DNA of 64,000 nucleotides from Gammaproteobacteria bacterium 39-13 (lineage in GTDB: Bacteria; Pseudomonadota; Gammaproteobacteria; Berkiellales; Berkiellaceae). The stretch lies in the NCBI GenBank assembly GCA_001898235.1, contig MKTN01000001.1:62001-126000 (forward strand), given 5' to 3'. Made by a program: the position numbers and the translations under genes. Positions within the stretch are counted from its first letter, which is position 1; every line of letters begins with the position of its first letter. Shown piece by piece: positions 16,925 through 27,189 of the stretch. The notes under the pieces were generated by a model. It was not told the origin of the DNA. It ran no database searches and was given only the letters and a program-made list of their open reading frames with translations.

Positions 16925-17647
16925 CTAATTTTTACTCATATAGGGCTTTTTCTCGCGTTTCTCAATTTCAGCAGTTGCAGATTTCACGGCTTCTCCTACT
17001 TTGGTCGCAGCTGCATCGAAATATTTAGGACCCGCTTCAATTGTCCACTCTTTGATATCAAATTGGGGGGCAAGTTTTTCTGCTTGTAAGCGCTTCTCAG
17101 TATCGTACGCAAGGATAACTTGCTCTGAGACAGCCGCATCGCCATCACCTACGTCAATGACGTTGCTACCTTGATCACGCAGGGTCGGGGCGAACGAAAC
17201 CTGTTTTGCCTGTAAGCGTACTGCTTCTCTAGCGGCAATGCGCCCTGCAACCCGTAATTTTTCCAGAGATAAATCTTTTTCATCTCCTATGCCAATAAGA
17301 AGTACCTTTTTTGGTGTAATCGAATGAGCGGGAGGTGTAAATAACAGAGTTTCACCTAGTTCGCCAACGAATTCTCCTCGTTCGCGTAGGGAAGATAGTA
17401 ATTTGCCTAATTTTTGATTGAAGTCGCTCATTGCTTCAATGTATTGATCACCATTGGAATTATGTTTGAGCAAAAGAATAATCTGCAGATCCGCATTTTG
17501 CGTCACTGGACCTATTTCTTTCACAGATAGTTTCATATTATGCGGGGCATTAAATGATTTTTCAGGGATACTTGCAGCGAAGGCAGAACCAGCCATTGAG
17601 AATACAAACATAAATGAAAAAATACGGCTTAAATGTGTAGCAAACAT
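16925..17647 (-). CDS. Exported stand-alone leucyl aminopeptidase (M17) N-terminal domain protein
   Basis: A 240-residue protein with a Sec signal (hydrophobic residues 8-23, Ala-x-Ala cleavage at 'SAFAAS'). The mature region matches the M17 N-terminal macro-like domain: 'FVGELGETLLFTPP', 'KKVLLIGIGDEKDLSLEKLR' and 'AGRIAAREAVRLQAKQVSF'. The catalytic metal-binding M17 C-terminal domain is completely absent; the protein ends in a helical Lys/Glu tail. Family proteins with both domains are cytosolic aminopeptidases of about 480-500 residues. An exported binding or regulatory domain is the likeliest reading. AAGGAAAG directly upstream selects the ATG at 17647. Confidence 0.8.
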   Translation of the reverse strand: MFATHLSRIFSFMFVFSMAGSAFAASIPEKSFNAPHNMKLSVKEIGPVTQNADLQIILLLKHNSNGDQYIEAMSDFNQKLGKLLSSLRERGEFVGELGETLLFTPPAHSITPKKVLLIGIGDEKDLSLEKLRVAGRIAAREAVRLQAKQVSFAPTLRDQGSNVIDVGDGDAAVSEQVILAYDTEKRLQAEKLAPQFDIKEWTIEAGPKYFDAAATKVGEAVKSATAEIEKREKKPYMSKN

Positions 17648-17870
17648 CTTTTCTTTCCTTAATCTGATGATCATCTTAAAAATTAGTATATGCCTTTTTT
17701 TAAAGTATGCTTTTAGCTATTCAACATAACATTCATTCTAATAAGGGACACAGATTTTAGGGATTAAAGAAGATCAAAGAATGGCTGCCCCTATGCCTGG
17801 CGGCACCAAACAGAAGTTAGTTGAATTGTTTATATGGTTCTTAATTAAGACCCATTTTATTATCTGATAA

Positions 17871-18896
<1,026 letters not shown>

Positions 18897-18906
18897 TACT
18901 GTATAG

Positions 18907-18940
18907 GCTACCTATTTTTATACCATAGGTAGCTTTATTT
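18907..18940 (+). terminator. Rho-independent terminator of the aldo/keto reductase gene
   Basis: Perfect 9-bp stem (GCTACCTAT / ATAGGTAGC) followed by TTTATTTT, eleven bases after the stop. Confidence 0.8.
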
Positions 18941-18944
18941 TCTG

Positions 18945-19085
18945 TTATTTTATAACTTCTCTTGAAACTGCATCATTATTACTCTCATGAAAGAAAAAAC
19001 ACCGAGTTTTCTGTGAATCTTGATTCATTAAATTCCATTGCAAATAATCAAATACTTGACCCAATGCAATAACGAGCTCAAAAGT
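18945..19085 (-). pseudogene. Probable gene relic, C-terminal fragment
   Basis: In the 300-base gap after the aldo/keto reductase the minus strand has an open, coding-like stretch of 46 codons ('ELVIALGQVFDYLQWN' then 'KTRCFFFHESNNDAVSREVI') ending in TAA at 18945 and cut by a stop at 19086. It has no start codon context. It looks like the C-terminal end of a lost gene. I do not recognise the parent family. The rest of the gap is AT-rich promoter-like sequence. Confidence 0.35.
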
Positions 19086-19197
19086 TTACCTACCATCTAT
19101 CAGCTTTTATTCTTCATTTATCTTAAATCTATCCTATATAATCTGTGTTTTTTGTTATTGTTAACATAATTATAAATACTGATATCAGGCTAAAAAT

Positions 19198-20346
19198 ATG
19201 CTAAAGTCTCCAACCGCTACATCTGTTGAACAAAGCCCAGAAATTGCGCTGGAAAAAATCATTGCGATTTTTGATCTTCTTAAAATATATGATTATTTCA
19301 ACCATAGCATAAAATTAAAATTCATACATTTTTTTAATACCTGCCCTCCAAGCATTCAACAAAAATTATGTAGCATCAATTTAGAATCATTCAAAGAAAT
19401 GCTCTACACAATGCATCCCCTTGAGGCAGAAAATATTGGCAATTATTTCAGACAAGAAATTCAAAACGATCTTGTCCCATCTCATGAAATATTTAATTTA
19501 TATGAAATTCTGCTTCAATCTCCCACTGCATTTTCATTAGCACAAAAAATCCGAAAATTCATTTTTGACTCAACAATGACGCCAACTCAAGCAGCTTCCC
19601 CACATCAATTTAGGCTTCAAGTGAAACAAACTTTAGAAGAAAAATCTGGATGGAATGTCGAGTCTTGCGCGCTGCAAAGAATGAAATCCCTAGAAGAGCA
19701 ACAGAAATTAATCGACGATTTTCGCTACGCTGTAATAGATTATCGCAAAAAAGTTAACGAAGATTTTTGCTTAGGTGAAAATCTTTATCGCAGAAAAAAC
19801 GGTATTTATTCGTTGGATAACTTTAATGTATTCTTACAAGAATCTGACTATATACCAGATGATCATTTAGAAGCATTATTTAAATTTACTCAGATGTTTA
19901 TGTACATGGATATTGGCGAACATCTCGATTTTCCTTCTCAGCCTTTAGAAGCAGGCTTTAGCTTATTCTATCAAGCACTTCCTATGGATATGAAAAAAAT
20001 ACTACATAGAACAGATCTGTCTAAGTTTGAACAATATTTCAACATGCTTGAGCCCAAAGATAAAAAGGAAGTTATAGAATTATTTGTCGGTAAATCTTAT
20101 GAAGAACAATTCATAGCTTATCTCTTTTTGCTAGATACGGTCTCTTCATTACCTGCCATGCTTTTTGAGCAAAATGCTAGCCAAGCATCCATCTTAGACA
20201 GTCTTTCTGAACCCACTAACACTTTTCTTCCAAGTGCCCCTCGTGCATCTTTGACAGAACAACGTAGCGAAGAGGAAGAGGAAATAGTAACAAGTAATCA
20301 AGATGTTTCAGAAAAGAAAGCTTCGCTTAGGCATTCCAGATCCTAG
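19198..20346 (+). CDS. Hypothetical helical protein
   Basis: A 382-residue soluble protein without a recognised domain. It is mainly helical with aromatic-rich segments ('YDYFNHSIKLKFIHFFNTC' near residue 35, 'ALFKFTQMFMYMDIGEHL' near residue 235) and a disordered, acidic then basic tail ('EEEEEIVTSNQDVSEKKASL', ending 'RHSRS'). No signal peptide or membrane helix. The isolated position, lack of homology to housekeeping families that I know and disordered C-terminus fit a secreted effector, but nothing proves this. A strong terminator follows. Confidence 0.7.
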   Translation: MLKSPTATSVEQSPEIALEKIIAIFDLLKIYDYFNHSIKLKFIHFFNTCPPSIQQKLCSINLESFKEMLYTMHPLEAENIGNYFRQEIQNDLVPSHEIFNLYEILLQSPTAFSLAQKIRKFIFDSTMTPTQAASPHQFRLQVKQTLEEKSGWNVESCALQRMKSLEEQQKLIDDFRYAVIDYRKKVNEDFCLGENLYRRKNGIYSLDNFNVFLQESDYIPDDHLEALFKFTQMFMYMDIGEHLDFPSQPLEAGFSLFYQALPMDMKKILHRTDLSKFEQYFNMLEPKDKKEVIELFVGKSYEEQFIAYLFLLDTVSSLPAMLFEQNASQASILDSLSEPTNTFLPSAPRASLTEQRSEEEEEIVTSNQDVSEKKASLRHSRS

Positions 20347-20358
20347 AAAACATTTCAT

Positions 20359-20384
20359 GTGCGCTCAAATGAGCGCACGTTTTA
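20359..20384 (+). terminator. Rho-independent terminator
   Basis: Perfect 8-bp GC-rich stem (GTGCGCTC / GAGCGCAC, AAAT loop) followed by GTTTTATA, twelve bases after the stop of the hypothetical gene. Confidence 0.85.
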
Positions 20385-20399
20385 TATCTAGTAAAGTGC

Positions 20400-20428
20400 T
20401 TGGTAAAACTGCATTGTGTGTGTATAAT
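20400..20428 (+). promoter_or_regulatory. Sigma70-type promoter of the GNAT gene
   Basis: TTGGTA and TATAAT are separated by 17 bases; the -10 lies 31 bases before the ATG at 20460. Confidence 0.6.
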
Positions 20429-20459
20429 CGGAACTTTTAAAACTATAAGTGGTTTTTAA

Positions 20460-20939
20460 ATGGATAAAGAAATCACCTTACGCAAAGCCTCAATCAAAGA
20501 TACCCAAACTGTCTTCAATTTAATTCTGGAACTAGCTGAACACGAAAAATCTCTGAATAAAGTTATCGCCACACCAGACAATTTGAAAGACTATCTATTT
20601 GTCGACAATGCTATCTTCGAAGTAGTTCTTGCCGAAATGAATCATCATGCTGTAGGGTTTGCTTTATTTTTCCAAAACTTCTCCACAGTCCTCGGGCGTC
20701 CTGGCATTTTTATTGAAGCCCTATTTGTCAAAGCAGAGTATCAAAGAAAAGGGATCGGTCGTCAACTTATGGCTTATATCGCCAATTATGCGAACAAACG
20801 AGATTTTCTCAGGGTTGAATGGGCTGTTTTTGAATGGAATACCTCTGCAATTGAGTTTTATGAAAAAATTGGCGGACAATTAAATCAAACACTAAAAATT
20901 TTCCGTTTACCAAAAGAAAATATCGCTACCCTCATTTAA
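20460..20939 (+). CDS. GNAT family N-acetyltransferase (diamine acetyltransferase-like)
   Basis: A 159-residue acetyl-CoA-dependent acetyltransferase. The core pattern 'IFIEALFVKAEYQRKGIGRQL' (about residues 82-102) contains the acetyl-CoA pyrophosphate loop Q/R-x-x-G-x-G/A, and 'VEWAVFEWNTSAIEFYEKIG' (about residues 120-139) is the C-terminal motif shared with spermidine/spermine and other diamine acetyltransferases. Length fits the family. The exact amine substrate is not readable. It has its own promoter and stands alone between effector-like genes. Confidence 0.88.
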   Translation: MDKEITLRKASIKDTQTVFNLILELAEHEKSLNKVIATPDNLKDYLFVDNAIFEVVLAEMNHHAVGFALFFQNFSTVLGRPGIFIEALFVKAEYQRKGIGRQLMAYIANYANKRDFLRVEWAVFEWNTSAIEFYEKIGGQLNQTLKIFRLPKENIATLI

Positions 20940-21026
20940 GAGGGTACTGCATGCATTCAGATGAAATAATGTTCTTTACTCCCCATATTCGTTCTATAGA
21001 GAGTTCACCAAAAAAGATTCTACTTG

Positions 21027-22052
21027 CTACTTAGTAAGATCCCATCGACGTTTCATTCTAGCAAATCGGCAACTAGACAGGCTCTTATAAAGACCTGTAT
21101 ATTGATGCGAAAAACTGCTTTCAGTCTTTGCAGGTGCTGTAGCAAGAGTTGTATCCTCCGACAGAACAATCGGAGGAGGAAGCAATGTTGCTATTTCAAA
21201 TTCATCATCCTCATGACTAATAGGTGCAAGTTCATTATCATATCCCATTTCATCTTCGTTTTCTGAAACAGAATCATAGGAACCTTCCAAATCAGCAAAT
21301 TGATCTTTTCTTTGAAGCGCGTTATTAATTTGAAGTTCTACCTCATCAGGAGAAAGAGGAGGAGTCGTTATACCCATTTTACTCTGCTTAACATAATCAT
21401 TTGCATTGAAATGTCTAATGCCGTAATGAAGAGATGTTGGAGAAAATTGAGAATGATCTTCAAATAAAAAGGGATCTTGTGTATTTTGCACAAACCATTC
21501 TAAACCAGCAACCATTTGTTCAGCGGTAGGTTTGTAATGCCCACTGTTATTACTTAATGTAACAAGACAACCGTCTTTAAAAAAAGCATTTCCTACTGCT
21601 TTAACAGGCAATCCTGCTACAAGATGTGAATGATTGACAACTTCTGAAAGTGGTGCGATATATAAACGATTATCAGCTAAAAGCGCATACATATACTCAC
21701 CATCTAAGGGATGATTATCGATGTCAAAAAACTGTTCGCCTGCAGAATAGGTTAAATATTTTTCTCGTTCTATAGCTTTGAGGTAATGCTTGTTAACAAA
21801 GGTTTCAGCAAAACGCTCAACATAAAATTCTGGCTGAAGTAATATTACTTTATCTTTCTTTGCAAGATTATGATCGTAGTAATACTTAAGTAGTAATAGG
21901 TCATCTTTTTGATAGAGCGCTGTAATTTTTCTATAGTCAAATTGCCGAATCGCTTTTAAGAATAATGGATTTGTGACAGCAACACTCTTACCTCTAAGCG
22001 CTCTTTTTTTATCTTCTTCATTTACATTACTATCTTTACTTAGAGATAACAT
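21027..22052 (-). CDS. Putative effector with GHYKP-motif domain
   Basis: A 341-residue protein with no housekeeping homologue I know. Residues about 120-185 hold 'YMYALLADNRLYIAPL', 'HSHLVAGLPVKAVGN', and 'VTLSNNSGHYKPTAEQM', a pattern (His-Ser..., 'G' loop, then SGHYxP) that I have seen at the C-terminal side of several effector-like or toxin-like proteins; no biochemical role is assigned to it here. The remaining C-terminus is acidic ('SENEDEMGYDNELAP'). GGGGAAG upstream of ATG 22052 favours this start over one 14 codons earlier. It opens a run of minus-strand effector-like genes ending at 26857. Confidence 0.65.
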   Translation of the reverse strand: MLSLSKDSNVNEEDKKRALRGKSVAVTNPLFLKAIRQFDYRKITALYQKDDLLLLKYYYDHNLAKKDKVILLQPEFYVERFAETFVNKHYLKAIEREKYLTYSAGEQFFDIDNHPLDGEYMYALLADNRLYIAPLSEVVNHSHLVAGLPVKAVGNAFFKDGCLVTLSNNSGHYKPTAEQMVAGLEWFVQNTQDPFLFEDHSQFSPTSLHYGIRHFNANDYVKQSKMGITTPPLSPDEVELQINNALQRKDQFADLEGSYDSVSENEDEMGYDNELAPISHEDDEFEIATLLPPPIVLSEDTTLATAPAKTESSFSHQYTGLYKSLSSCRFARMKRRWDLTK

Positions 22053-22302
22053 ATATTCTTCCCCAATGTTGAGATCATACGTAATGTTATTCATGGGTAT
22101 GTATCTTAGGAAGCTTTTTTCGATGAATATCGATTAATAGCAGATGAATGGAACAAACGGACAAATAGTATAATATGTACTTGATTGGGAAGAAGTGCCC
22201 AAAGAGGTCATCTTTAGTTAAACTTGTAGGGGAACGTATCTTTATTACTTTAAGCTTACCATGCAGCAATATGGAGGATGTTTTAGATATCACCCTTAAA
22301 AA

Positions 22303-23931
22303 CTATTTTTTCTTCACCTGCACACTTTTAACAGCTTCAAAATCAGCTACCGCATGATAAGGGCATGCGTTTTTCAATGAGTGCATTTTCTCCAATTTGT
22401 CAGATGAAAAGAGTTTCTCTTTCATACAAGATAGAGGGATCTCACTTTCTACATTCGACTGTGATAACATGCTCATCAATTTTTTGGCATGAGCTACTGA
22501 ATTTTGATCGCTATATTGCTCAGTGGAAAAACGGCGGTAAAGCCTTACCATTATTTCAATACCTAATACAACCGTCATCCCAACAGCAAAAGCTGCAAAC
22601 CAACTAGCCGATAATCCTAGACTAAGTGCAAATCCTGCTTTTACAATTCCCGCTGCACCAAGTCCAGCCAGAGCAGACCATTTTAAAAGATTAGACGAAA
22701 CAGGCTCCGAAAAAGTGTTGGTCAAATCAAATGTATCATTTCTTTCTATTTGATAGGATAATTGAACAAACTTCGCTCCCATTGCTTGATTACAAACCGG
22801 GCTAAAATTATTCCCTTTTTGTTTTAAATTCTCAGCAATCGCAGCATCTACACTGCCATAATGCATTTCATTACCCATCACAGCATGGGGATCGGCGCAA
22901 TTAGTCGTTGCAGTAGTATATTTTTTTGAAGTAGGAGCCAGCGCATCTGTTGGCAAGCTTGCAAATTCAATATTATTCTTTTCGCATAATTTGTTTATGG
23001 CTAAAAGAATAAGTTCAATTTTTTTGTTAGTTTTTTCTTTGTAAAAAGGTAATTCAATTCTTTTTATGTGGTTACGGGCTGAAAAAGGAAGCTTGCATAA
23101 TTGCTCAATGCTTTTTAATACTGCCAATGCAAGATTCTCACTAAGCATCTTTCTCGCTTGCCCGTCAAGCCCATCAGCAAAAAAACCTGCACCATATTTT
23201 AGGAATTTGAAATTGAGATCAAGAGAAGGGCAATTGAACTCAGCGTAAGAATTCACAGCTGTCGCAGCGAGAAGAAAATCCTGTATGACGAAAGCCTGAT
23301 AAGCCTTGACATCAAATAAAACTGTCTTATCTTTAAACGACCCGGGAATAAAACGTCCTGTCTTATCTTGTTTCGCAGCTTGATACGTAGTTTTTTTCTC
23401 TCCTACCGTATTTAGATAGATTGTTTTATCTAAGTCACCTTGTGGGAATTTCCCAATGGCGGAAATCAAAACATGACGCCCCGTATTATTCTGCTGTTGA
23501 AATTGCAATCCTGCTAAATCACAAATGATTACATCTTTATTCAAAGGATGAATAGTGGAATGGGCAGGATAACCACCATAATGAGTTGCAATATCTTTTC
23601 CAACAATTACACAATGTTTTGCCAGATCTCTTAAAGCAATAATCGTCTGCTCAGGTATCTGGTTGTATTGTTTAAACTTAATAATCCCTGTGGTATTTGC
23701 TTGTTCATTTCTTGCAATAGCAAGCAACTGCATCAATGTTAATTTGTCTTGGATCTTGATGTATTTTCCGGAAGGTGGCTCAATTTCAAATTGTGCTCCC
23801 TTTAATGCAGGTAAAATTTCTTTTAACGCTTTTTTTACCCACACAGGTGCAAAAATGGTAACCTGCTTGTCATTTGCTTTAGCATCCAAGGATTGCTTCG
23901 TTCTTAATTTAATTATGCCGCCCTTCACCAT
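22303..23931 (-). CDS. Hypothetical effector-like protein with C-terminal hydrophobic hairpin
   Basis: About 542 residues. I recognise no named domain. A conserved-looking block 'TTNCADPHAVMGNEMHYG' followed by 'SVDAAIAENL' lies near residue 375, with Cys, Asp, His and Glu residues that could form a catalytic or metal site. Residues about 450-490 are hydrophobic and could form a membrane hairpin ('LGAAGIVKAGFALSLGLSAS', 'WFAAFAVGMTVVLGIEIMVR'). The start is uncertain: the frame continues upstream to a TTG at 24006, and the ATG at 23931 or the adjacent GTG at 23928 sits just after AGAGAGGG. A membrane-inserting effector is an inference. Confidence 0.65.
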   Translation of the reverse strand: MVKGGIIKLRTKQSLDAKANDKQVTIFAPVWVKKALKEILPALKGAQFEIEPPSGKYIKIQDKLTLMQLLAIARNEQANTTGIIKFKQYNQIPEQTIIALRDLAKHCVIVGKDIATHYGGYPAHSTIHPLNKDVIICDLAGLQFQQQNNTGRHVLISAIGKFPQGDLDKTIYLNTVGEKKTTYQAAKQDKTGRFIPGSFKDKTVLFDVKAYQAFVIQDFLLAATAVNSYAEFNCPSLDLNFKFLKYGAGFFADGLDGQARKMLSENLALAVLKSIEQLCKLPFSARNHIKRIELPFYKEKTNKKIELILLAINKLCEKNNIEFASLPTDALAPTSKKYTTATTNCADPHAVMGNEMHYGSVDAAIAENLKQKGNNFSPVCNQAMGAKFVQLSYQIERNDTFDLTNTFSEPVSSNLLKWSALAGLGAAGIVKAGFALSLGLSASWFAAFAVGMTVVLGIEIMVRLYRRFSTEQYSDQNSVAHAKKLMSMLSQSNVESEIPLSCMKEKLFSSDKLEKMHSLKNACPYHAVADFEAVKSVQVKKK

Positions 23932-24082
23932 TCCCTCTCTTAAGTTTACCAACTCACAAACAATGAGTTTGCATGATAACACTTTAAAAAAAAGATGAGT
24001 AGGCAAATGTTAAAATATGAACAAAACTCTGCGAGAAAGCTCCCAGGATCTTCTAAAATTCATTCAAAATTGTTCACCATCA

Positions 24083-25651
24083 TTATATCTGCTTTCGTTT
24101 ACGCACAGATATAATGGGTGTATCTTCTACAATGATATTGTGATTGTGAATTTCTATCGCGGCATCGATATTAATACGCTCTTTTCTATTAGCAGTTAAT
24201 AATCCTTTCAAGAGAGGATTATTCTGGATATTTGAGTTTCTTTGTGAGCATAAAGGCGCTCGGCCATATAGAATTTTATAAATAACAATTCCTAAAGCCC
24301 ACATATCGTTTGCATTATTTGGCGTTTGTAATGCTGATCCTCTGATTGGCTGCATAGTCCGCGCATGCCAGGCGCCCAAACTATTCTTCGCATCGTTAGA
24401 GCTAAAATATTTATAATATTCACTTTTGGCATTAGAGTGAATAAGTGCAATTTCGGGAGAATGATACCCTGCTGAAGCAAGTGCTTGCTCCGTAGGAGCA
24501 TATTGCTTTCTCGAAAGACCATAATCGGTTATTTTAAGGCGATATTTATTCTCTTCATTTCTTACAAATAAGATATTGCCTGGTTTAATATCTTGATGAA
24601 CATAACCATTATCATGAAAGCGCTTTACTGCGTCTAAGAGATCTTTAATCATAATATACTTTTGCTCAGCGGTTAACGCCACTTTATCAGACAAAAGATC
24701 TTCAAGTGAGCCTTCTGCTTTTACAGAATATACGCTTACCTTCTTTACACCGTGTTTTTCGTATACTTGACCTAGCTCATTCACATTTACCGTATCCGAG
24801 CCTAATTCCTGAGAGAGCGCTACTTCCTTCTTGATTTCGTTTAATTGTTTATCTTCTTCAAACTCAGCAACTAAATCAAAATATTCTGTTAAATTGCCAT
24901 CTATCCTCCAAGCAGGTTTCCCACTCTTGAATGATCCTCCAACTTTAGGCAACAGTTGCTTACTCCCATTTGACAACTTACTTTTAGTTTCTATAAGTAA
25001 TTTAAATTCACCATTGGCAGATCGCAAAATATTTAAAGTTCTTGCTAAACCACTTTCTTCTTTAGGCAATCGATAAGATCCGCCAGGTTGCAACCGCTTG
25101 ATCTTTTCTATGTGATATAGCTGATTGTGCTGTGATCTTGTTTTTATCCCAAATTGATGTTGGTGGGGTTCTATATTGTCAGTCAAATTAAAATAATTAC
25201 AGATTTTTAAAAAATCATCCCTATTTATCAATTTATTTAAACGAGAATTGCTTAAATCTTTAGCGCTTCCAATACGATCTAGAAACTGTTGAAAGTGATC
25301 ATATCTTTTCACATATTCATTTTTTGATATAAAAGAAACGGGGATCTCTTCTTGATCTTTTTCAGGACGCAAGAACACGGTATTGTTCATATCTTGATGT
25401 TGATATTGAGAAAGCTGTTGCCAATGAATAGACGTTGACTGTAATAGCATATCCTTGTCAGCACTCATGTGCCTGGTTTTTCTACGTTTCATGACAATTG
25501 GATTTTCATCGTCTTCGACATTATCATTAAACCGCTCTGGCTCATTAGGTTCGACGATCTTAGTGGGGAATATCCCCTGATAAAGAGAATCAAAACAATT
25601 TGAAATGAACCCACCAAAAACAGAAATACTGCCAAATACACCTTTAATCAT
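24083..25651 (-). CDS. Ser/Thr protein kinase with long N-terminal extension
   Basis: A 522-residue protein with a eukaryote-like kinase domain in the second half. The catalytic loop is 'HQDIKPGNILF' near residue 350 (HRD changed to HQD, but Asp, Lys and Asn kept), the Mg loop is 'DYGLS' near residue 377 (DFG changed to DYG), the P+1/APE region 'AGYHSPEIAL' follows, and 'DMWALGIVIYKILYGRAPL' is subdomain IX. The N-lobe Gly-loop and Lys are hard to place, so it may be divergent. Residues 1-200 are unrelated to kinases and probably give targeting or substrate binding. It is one of two kinase genes in tandem, both minus-strand. Confidence 0.85.
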   Translation of the reverse strand: MIKGVFGSISVFGGFISNCFDSLYQGIFPTKIVEPNEPERFNDNVEDDENPIVMKRRKTRHMSADKDMLLQSTSIHWQQLSQYQHQDMNNTVFLRPEKDQEEIPVSFISKNEYVKRYDHFQQFLDRIGSAKDLSNSRLNKLINRDDFLKICNYFNLTDNIEPHQHQFGIKTRSQHNQLYHIEKIKRLQPGGSYRLPKEESGLARTLNILRSANGEFKLLIETKSKLSNGSKQLLPKVGGSFKSGKPAWRIDGNLTEYFDLVAEFEEDKQLNEIKKEVALSQELGSDTVNVNELGQVYEKHGVKKVSVYSVKAEGSLEDLLSDKVALTAEQKYIMIKDLLDAVKRFHDNGYVHQDIKPGNILFVRNEENKYRLKITDYGLSRKQYAPTEQALASAGYHSPEIALIHSNAKSEYYKYFSSNDAKNSLGAWHARTMQPIRGSALQTPNNANDMWALGIVIYKILYGRAPLCSQRNSNIQNNPLLKGLLTANRKERINIDAAIEIHNHNIIVEDTPIISVRKRKQI

Positions 25652-25720
25652 TTTATCACCAGTTTTTTCACATTATTGTAAAGTATGGTTGCTCGTTCAC
25701 CAAAGCTCATTTGATTAAAA

Positions 25721-26857
25721 TTAAGGTTTAAAATAATACTTAAAATAATCACTAGCCATTTTAGGGATTTCGGTCAAAGTATTGACAGTTTGCTGCATAT
25801 AATAACTAAAACCTGTCAATAACACTTTCTTACTTTCATACTTAAGTTTCATCATTTCTATAAATTCTAAAGTCGCTATATCCAAGTGAGGTTGTTTTGA
25901 AAGTTCATTTATTAAATTCATGATTGTTTCAATCAGCGAACAACGCTTTTTAGGCTCATCATGTAGCATATGTTCATAGAGAAAATCAGGTAATCCTAAA
26001 TCCTTTTTAAACATAGCACCAAGAGCAAAAATATCAGTGTAAAAAGAAAATACTTTGTCCTCTTTTATTTCAGGCGCCATATAACCTTTAGTACCTTTTA
26101 CCCCATCATATATATGTTCCCTATGCTCCGGTAAGAGCATTGAAAAATCAAAATCGACTAACTCGACAGTAATTTCATTAGCATTGACATCCGTTACCAT
26201 ATTTTTGGCTTTTATGTCAGCATGTATGACACGTAGCTTATGCGCTTCTAATAAAGCCTCACTTGCTTTAATTGCAATGATCAATTTTTGGGTATAAGAC
26301 AGATGATCCTTTCCACTTAATAATGCTTCAAGCTCCTCTCCTTTACATAACTTTAAAGCTGTGTATCGTTTTGATTTTGTTTGCTCTCCCTTAAATTCCT
26401 TTTCTTTATTAAAGGTTCTAGAAGTCTCTCCTAAATGATATTTGAGTCTTTTCATGACTTTTACTTCTTCAACAGACTCTTCTCTCTTTTTCCCTGCTTC
26501 TATCTTAATTGCACAATTTTCACCAGATTCTGCTTGACCTATTTTTACCAAACCAAACGAGCCTTCACCTAAAATTTTCTCTATATTTCTATTGGCTAGG
26601 GCAATAATCTCTTCATCAAACTTTAAAAAAGAATGATTCGTTTTATGCAATTTTTTAGACATTTTCGTTCGTCGAGCACGCCACTCACCTTGTGGTGTTT
26701 TAAAATAGGAATTGGCTACTTCCCATTCTCTGGTAGCAATATTTAGTAAATTTTTTTGTTTCGGTTCAGGAATAAATGGGTTTTGCGCATTCTTTGCGCG
26801 TTTGCATGTTCCCTTTTCTAAATCTGATGTGGCGCCTCTTTTCATCATTGTTCCCAT
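25721..26857 (-). CDS. Ser/Thr protein kinase
   Basis: A 378-residue protein with a complete kinase fold from about residue 90 to 320. The Gly loop 'LGEGSFGLVKIG' (about residue 97), the beta3 Lys in 'NCAIKIEAG', the catalytic 'IHADIKAKNMV' (about residue 212) and 'VELVDFDFSML' (DFG changed to DFD, about residue 235) are followed by 'GTKGYMAPEIKE' and 'TDIFALGAMF'. The catalytic Lys, Asp and Asn are intact, so activity is likely. There is no membrane anchor, unlike PknB-type housekeeping kinases, and the C-terminal 60 residues are an unassigned helical region. It lies 69 bases upstream of the other kinase, same strand. Confidence 0.88.
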   Translation of the reverse strand: MGTMMKRGATSDLEKGTCKRAKNAQNPFIPEPKQKNLLNIATREWEVANSYFKTPQGEWRARRTKMSKKLHKTNHSFLKFDEEIIALANRNIEKILGEGSFGLVKIGQAESGENCAIKIEAGKKREESVEEVKVMKRLKYHLGETSRTFNKEKEFKGEQTKSKRYTALKLCKGEELEALLSGKDHLSYTQKLIIAIKASEALLEAHKLRVIHADIKAKNMVTDVNANEITVELVDFDFSMLLPEHREHIYDGVKGTKGYMAPEIKEDKVFSFYTDIFALGAMFKKDLGLPDFLYEHMLHDEPKKRCSLIETIMNLINELSKQPHLDIATLEFIEMMKLKYESKKVLLTGFSYYMQQTVNTLTEIPKMASDYFKYYFKP

Positions 26858-27189
26858 TTCTGTGTATGGTAAAAAAACGAAATTATCTATTTACACAACT
26901 ATTTTTTCTATAAATTATAGATTAAAGAGTCAGATAAAATGATGAGAGGTTTTTTAAATTTCACTTTATAGTTTTTTATGACGCCAAAAAAAATCCTTTT
27001 TAGGAGATAAAATATAGAAACAAAAAAACATCAACCGAAGGAGTACTATTCTTCAGATAAGCGGTAGCCCCTTCGATATAAATGAATCATTTCATTTTTG
27101 TATTTCCTTCAATTTGAACTAATTGCTGGCATCTTTTGTCATATTTTATATTTCTTCTATTTTCCAACATTGCTTGGGGGATACAAAAA
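26858..27189. other. AT-rich divergent intergenic region
   Basis: The 332 bases separate the divergent kinase gene and the 711-residue protein gene. They hold long A and T runs and one imperfect hairpin (CGAAGG ... CCTTCG at about 27037-27081), but I see no gene and no certain promoter hexamers. Confidence 0.4.
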
